Assembly: GCA_947568835.1 (NCBI GenBank)
Contig: OX387606.1
Location: 4,092,001-4,156,000 of the forward strand
From: Protonemura montana
Taxonomy: Eukaryota > Arthropoda > Insecta > Plecoptera > Nemouridae
Length of the DNA: 64,000 nt
Reading direction: 5' to 3'
Shown here: positions 62,967 through 64,000 of the stretch, in pieces
How positions within the stretch are numbered: position 1 is the stretch's first letter
Layout: each line of letters starts with the position of its first letter
Program-made: the position numbers and the translations under genes
The notes under the pieces: model-generated
What the model saw: only the letters and a program-made list of their open reading frames with translations
Told to the model about the DNA's origin: nothing
Databases searched by the model: none

Positions 62967-64000
62967 TCGGATATAAAGTCAGCATTACGAGAGTGCATGC
63001 ATTGCCCTGCACCCACCCTTAGACGCAAAAGCCAGTTTTGGATCACTTCAACAAAGTTTGAAACTGTTCCGGCAATGGCATAGTTCTGGCAATGAGCTAT
63101 CCGTTGTTACTTTTACAAATACATGTAATACATTACACGTTCTCAGACTTGGTTTGCTTCCTGTTGATTTTCAAGAGTTTGTTTTAAATGCAACTTGTTC
63201 TACGAAAAGCTGTTTATTTAATAGTTAATTAACTGCGCTCACGCTCATTAATTGGCAAACCCAAATATGCTGGGAAAATGAGAACTGATTGGGAATTCAA
63301 TGTGCCAATGGATTGCATTACAACTTAAGCTAGAATACACAAACAGTAACTTCAAAACTTGCTCTCCTATTCGCAAGTGCACTTGAATAATGCCATTTAG
63401 TTTAGCTGTTGCTCTATAAGGATTTCAACGGTGTTTATTCACACCAAAATCACATAACAATTGCACACTATTCTGGACATATTTATGTTTCTAGCGTAAT
63501 GTCGAGTTAAGTAATCACACAAATTCAGTGAATTGAAAAACTTCAATCAATTCTGATCAACGCCTGTAGAATGACAAAATGACATCGCGAAAACATGGAC
63601 AGAATTCTTTACTCATTTGTAAAATTCTTCGCAATGGATTTGTCTTTGAGAAGAACAAAGATAATTTTAATTTGGCACAACGTGCACGTACACAGCGGCC
63701 ATCCGCAAACTCTTTTATTTTCCTCATCGAAAAAAAGAAAAACTTTGACCGAACTTAGTTTTCCAAAAATGTCAGGCACACTTAACTGAGCACTCAGAAG
63801 CCCCTTTTTTAGGGCGCGCAAACAAAAAAGCAGGATTTTCTTTTTCCAGTCTGCGCAGCTTTCCTATTTTGAGTGAAGTTTCCTCGTGGAATTGCAAAAA
63901 GAACATTTATTTTACATGAGATTGTGCAGCCCCGACTGTTCACCATGTGCAAGTAGTGCAATTGGACATTTTAGTACCTATTGACCCTCAAATTACCCAC

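Larger units (their letters stand above)
56069..64000 (+). other. Ddr intron 3, partial (>7.9 kb)
   Basis: This starts with a perfect donor (GTGAGT), and no continuation of the discoidin domain is found before the window ends. Reading through the donor adds 22 codons before a stop at 56135-56137; I see no polyadenylation signal close by, so an intronic short form is not supported. Other contents are the foldback element at 59813-60281, a 23-G tract at 62944-62966 and G-rich DNA at about 57720-57970. The rest is featureless to my reading. Confidence 0.65.

Noticed and set aside
1-64000. CRISPR arrays, bacterial operons, a complete transposase or a complete reverse transcriptase.
   Set aside because: None seen; the window is typical of gene-poor animal nuclear DNA.

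Overview
The window looks like nuclear DNA from an arthropod, probably an insect with a large genome. The reasons are a very sparse coding content, spliceosomal introns of 4 to 9 kb, no general CpG depletion, many simple repeats, 5S-rRNA-derived SINEs, and a protein whose start reads like an arthropod discoidin domain receptor. I cannot name the species.

Only one host gene can be supported. It is the 5' part of a discoidin domain receptor gene (Ddr family, a collagen-sensing receptor tyrosine kinase) on the plus strand. Exon 1 (42722-42830) encodes the initiator Met and signal peptide. Exon 2 (51718-51823) and exon 3 (55837-56068) encode the first two thirds of the discoidin domain. The three exons join without breaking frame: phase 1 at the first junction, giving a GAT Asp codon, and phase 2 at the second, giving an AGA Arg codon. 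Together they give 149 residues. The rest of the discoidin domain, the discoidin-like domain, the membrane segment and the kinase must lie beyond the right edge. The exon 1 leader is CpG-dense and carries four very short upstream ORFs.

Region by region: 1-16.9 kb is non-coding, with a CpG-rich island near 4.65-4.93 kb, long poly-G tracts near 8.0 and 9.7 kb, and a possible homeodomain-site cluster near 10.3 kb. From 17.0 to 21.2 kb there is a small colony of three 5S-rRNA-derived SINEs, two on plus and one on minus. From 21.2 to 42.4 kb is a long stretch without a recognisable gene, with GC-rich islands and simple repeats. From 42.4 kb to the end is the Ddr 5' region. Its intron 1 holds a decayed 44-bp tandem repeat, and its partial intron 3 holds a foldback element of about 470 bp whose arms carry hammerhead-like cores of the kind linked to Penelope-like elements.

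Two window-wide oddities are not explained by any gene: long homopurine tracts that run as poly-G on the plus strand far more often than as poly-C, and a recurring CpG-dense palindrome (CGTCGCGACG, five copies). Most open reading frames here are short, start without good context and match nothing I recognise; I treat them as chance. No complete new multi-gene system is visible. The most unusual signals are the foldback with ribozyme-like cores, the palindrome family, and the altered collagen-contact positions in the receptor.
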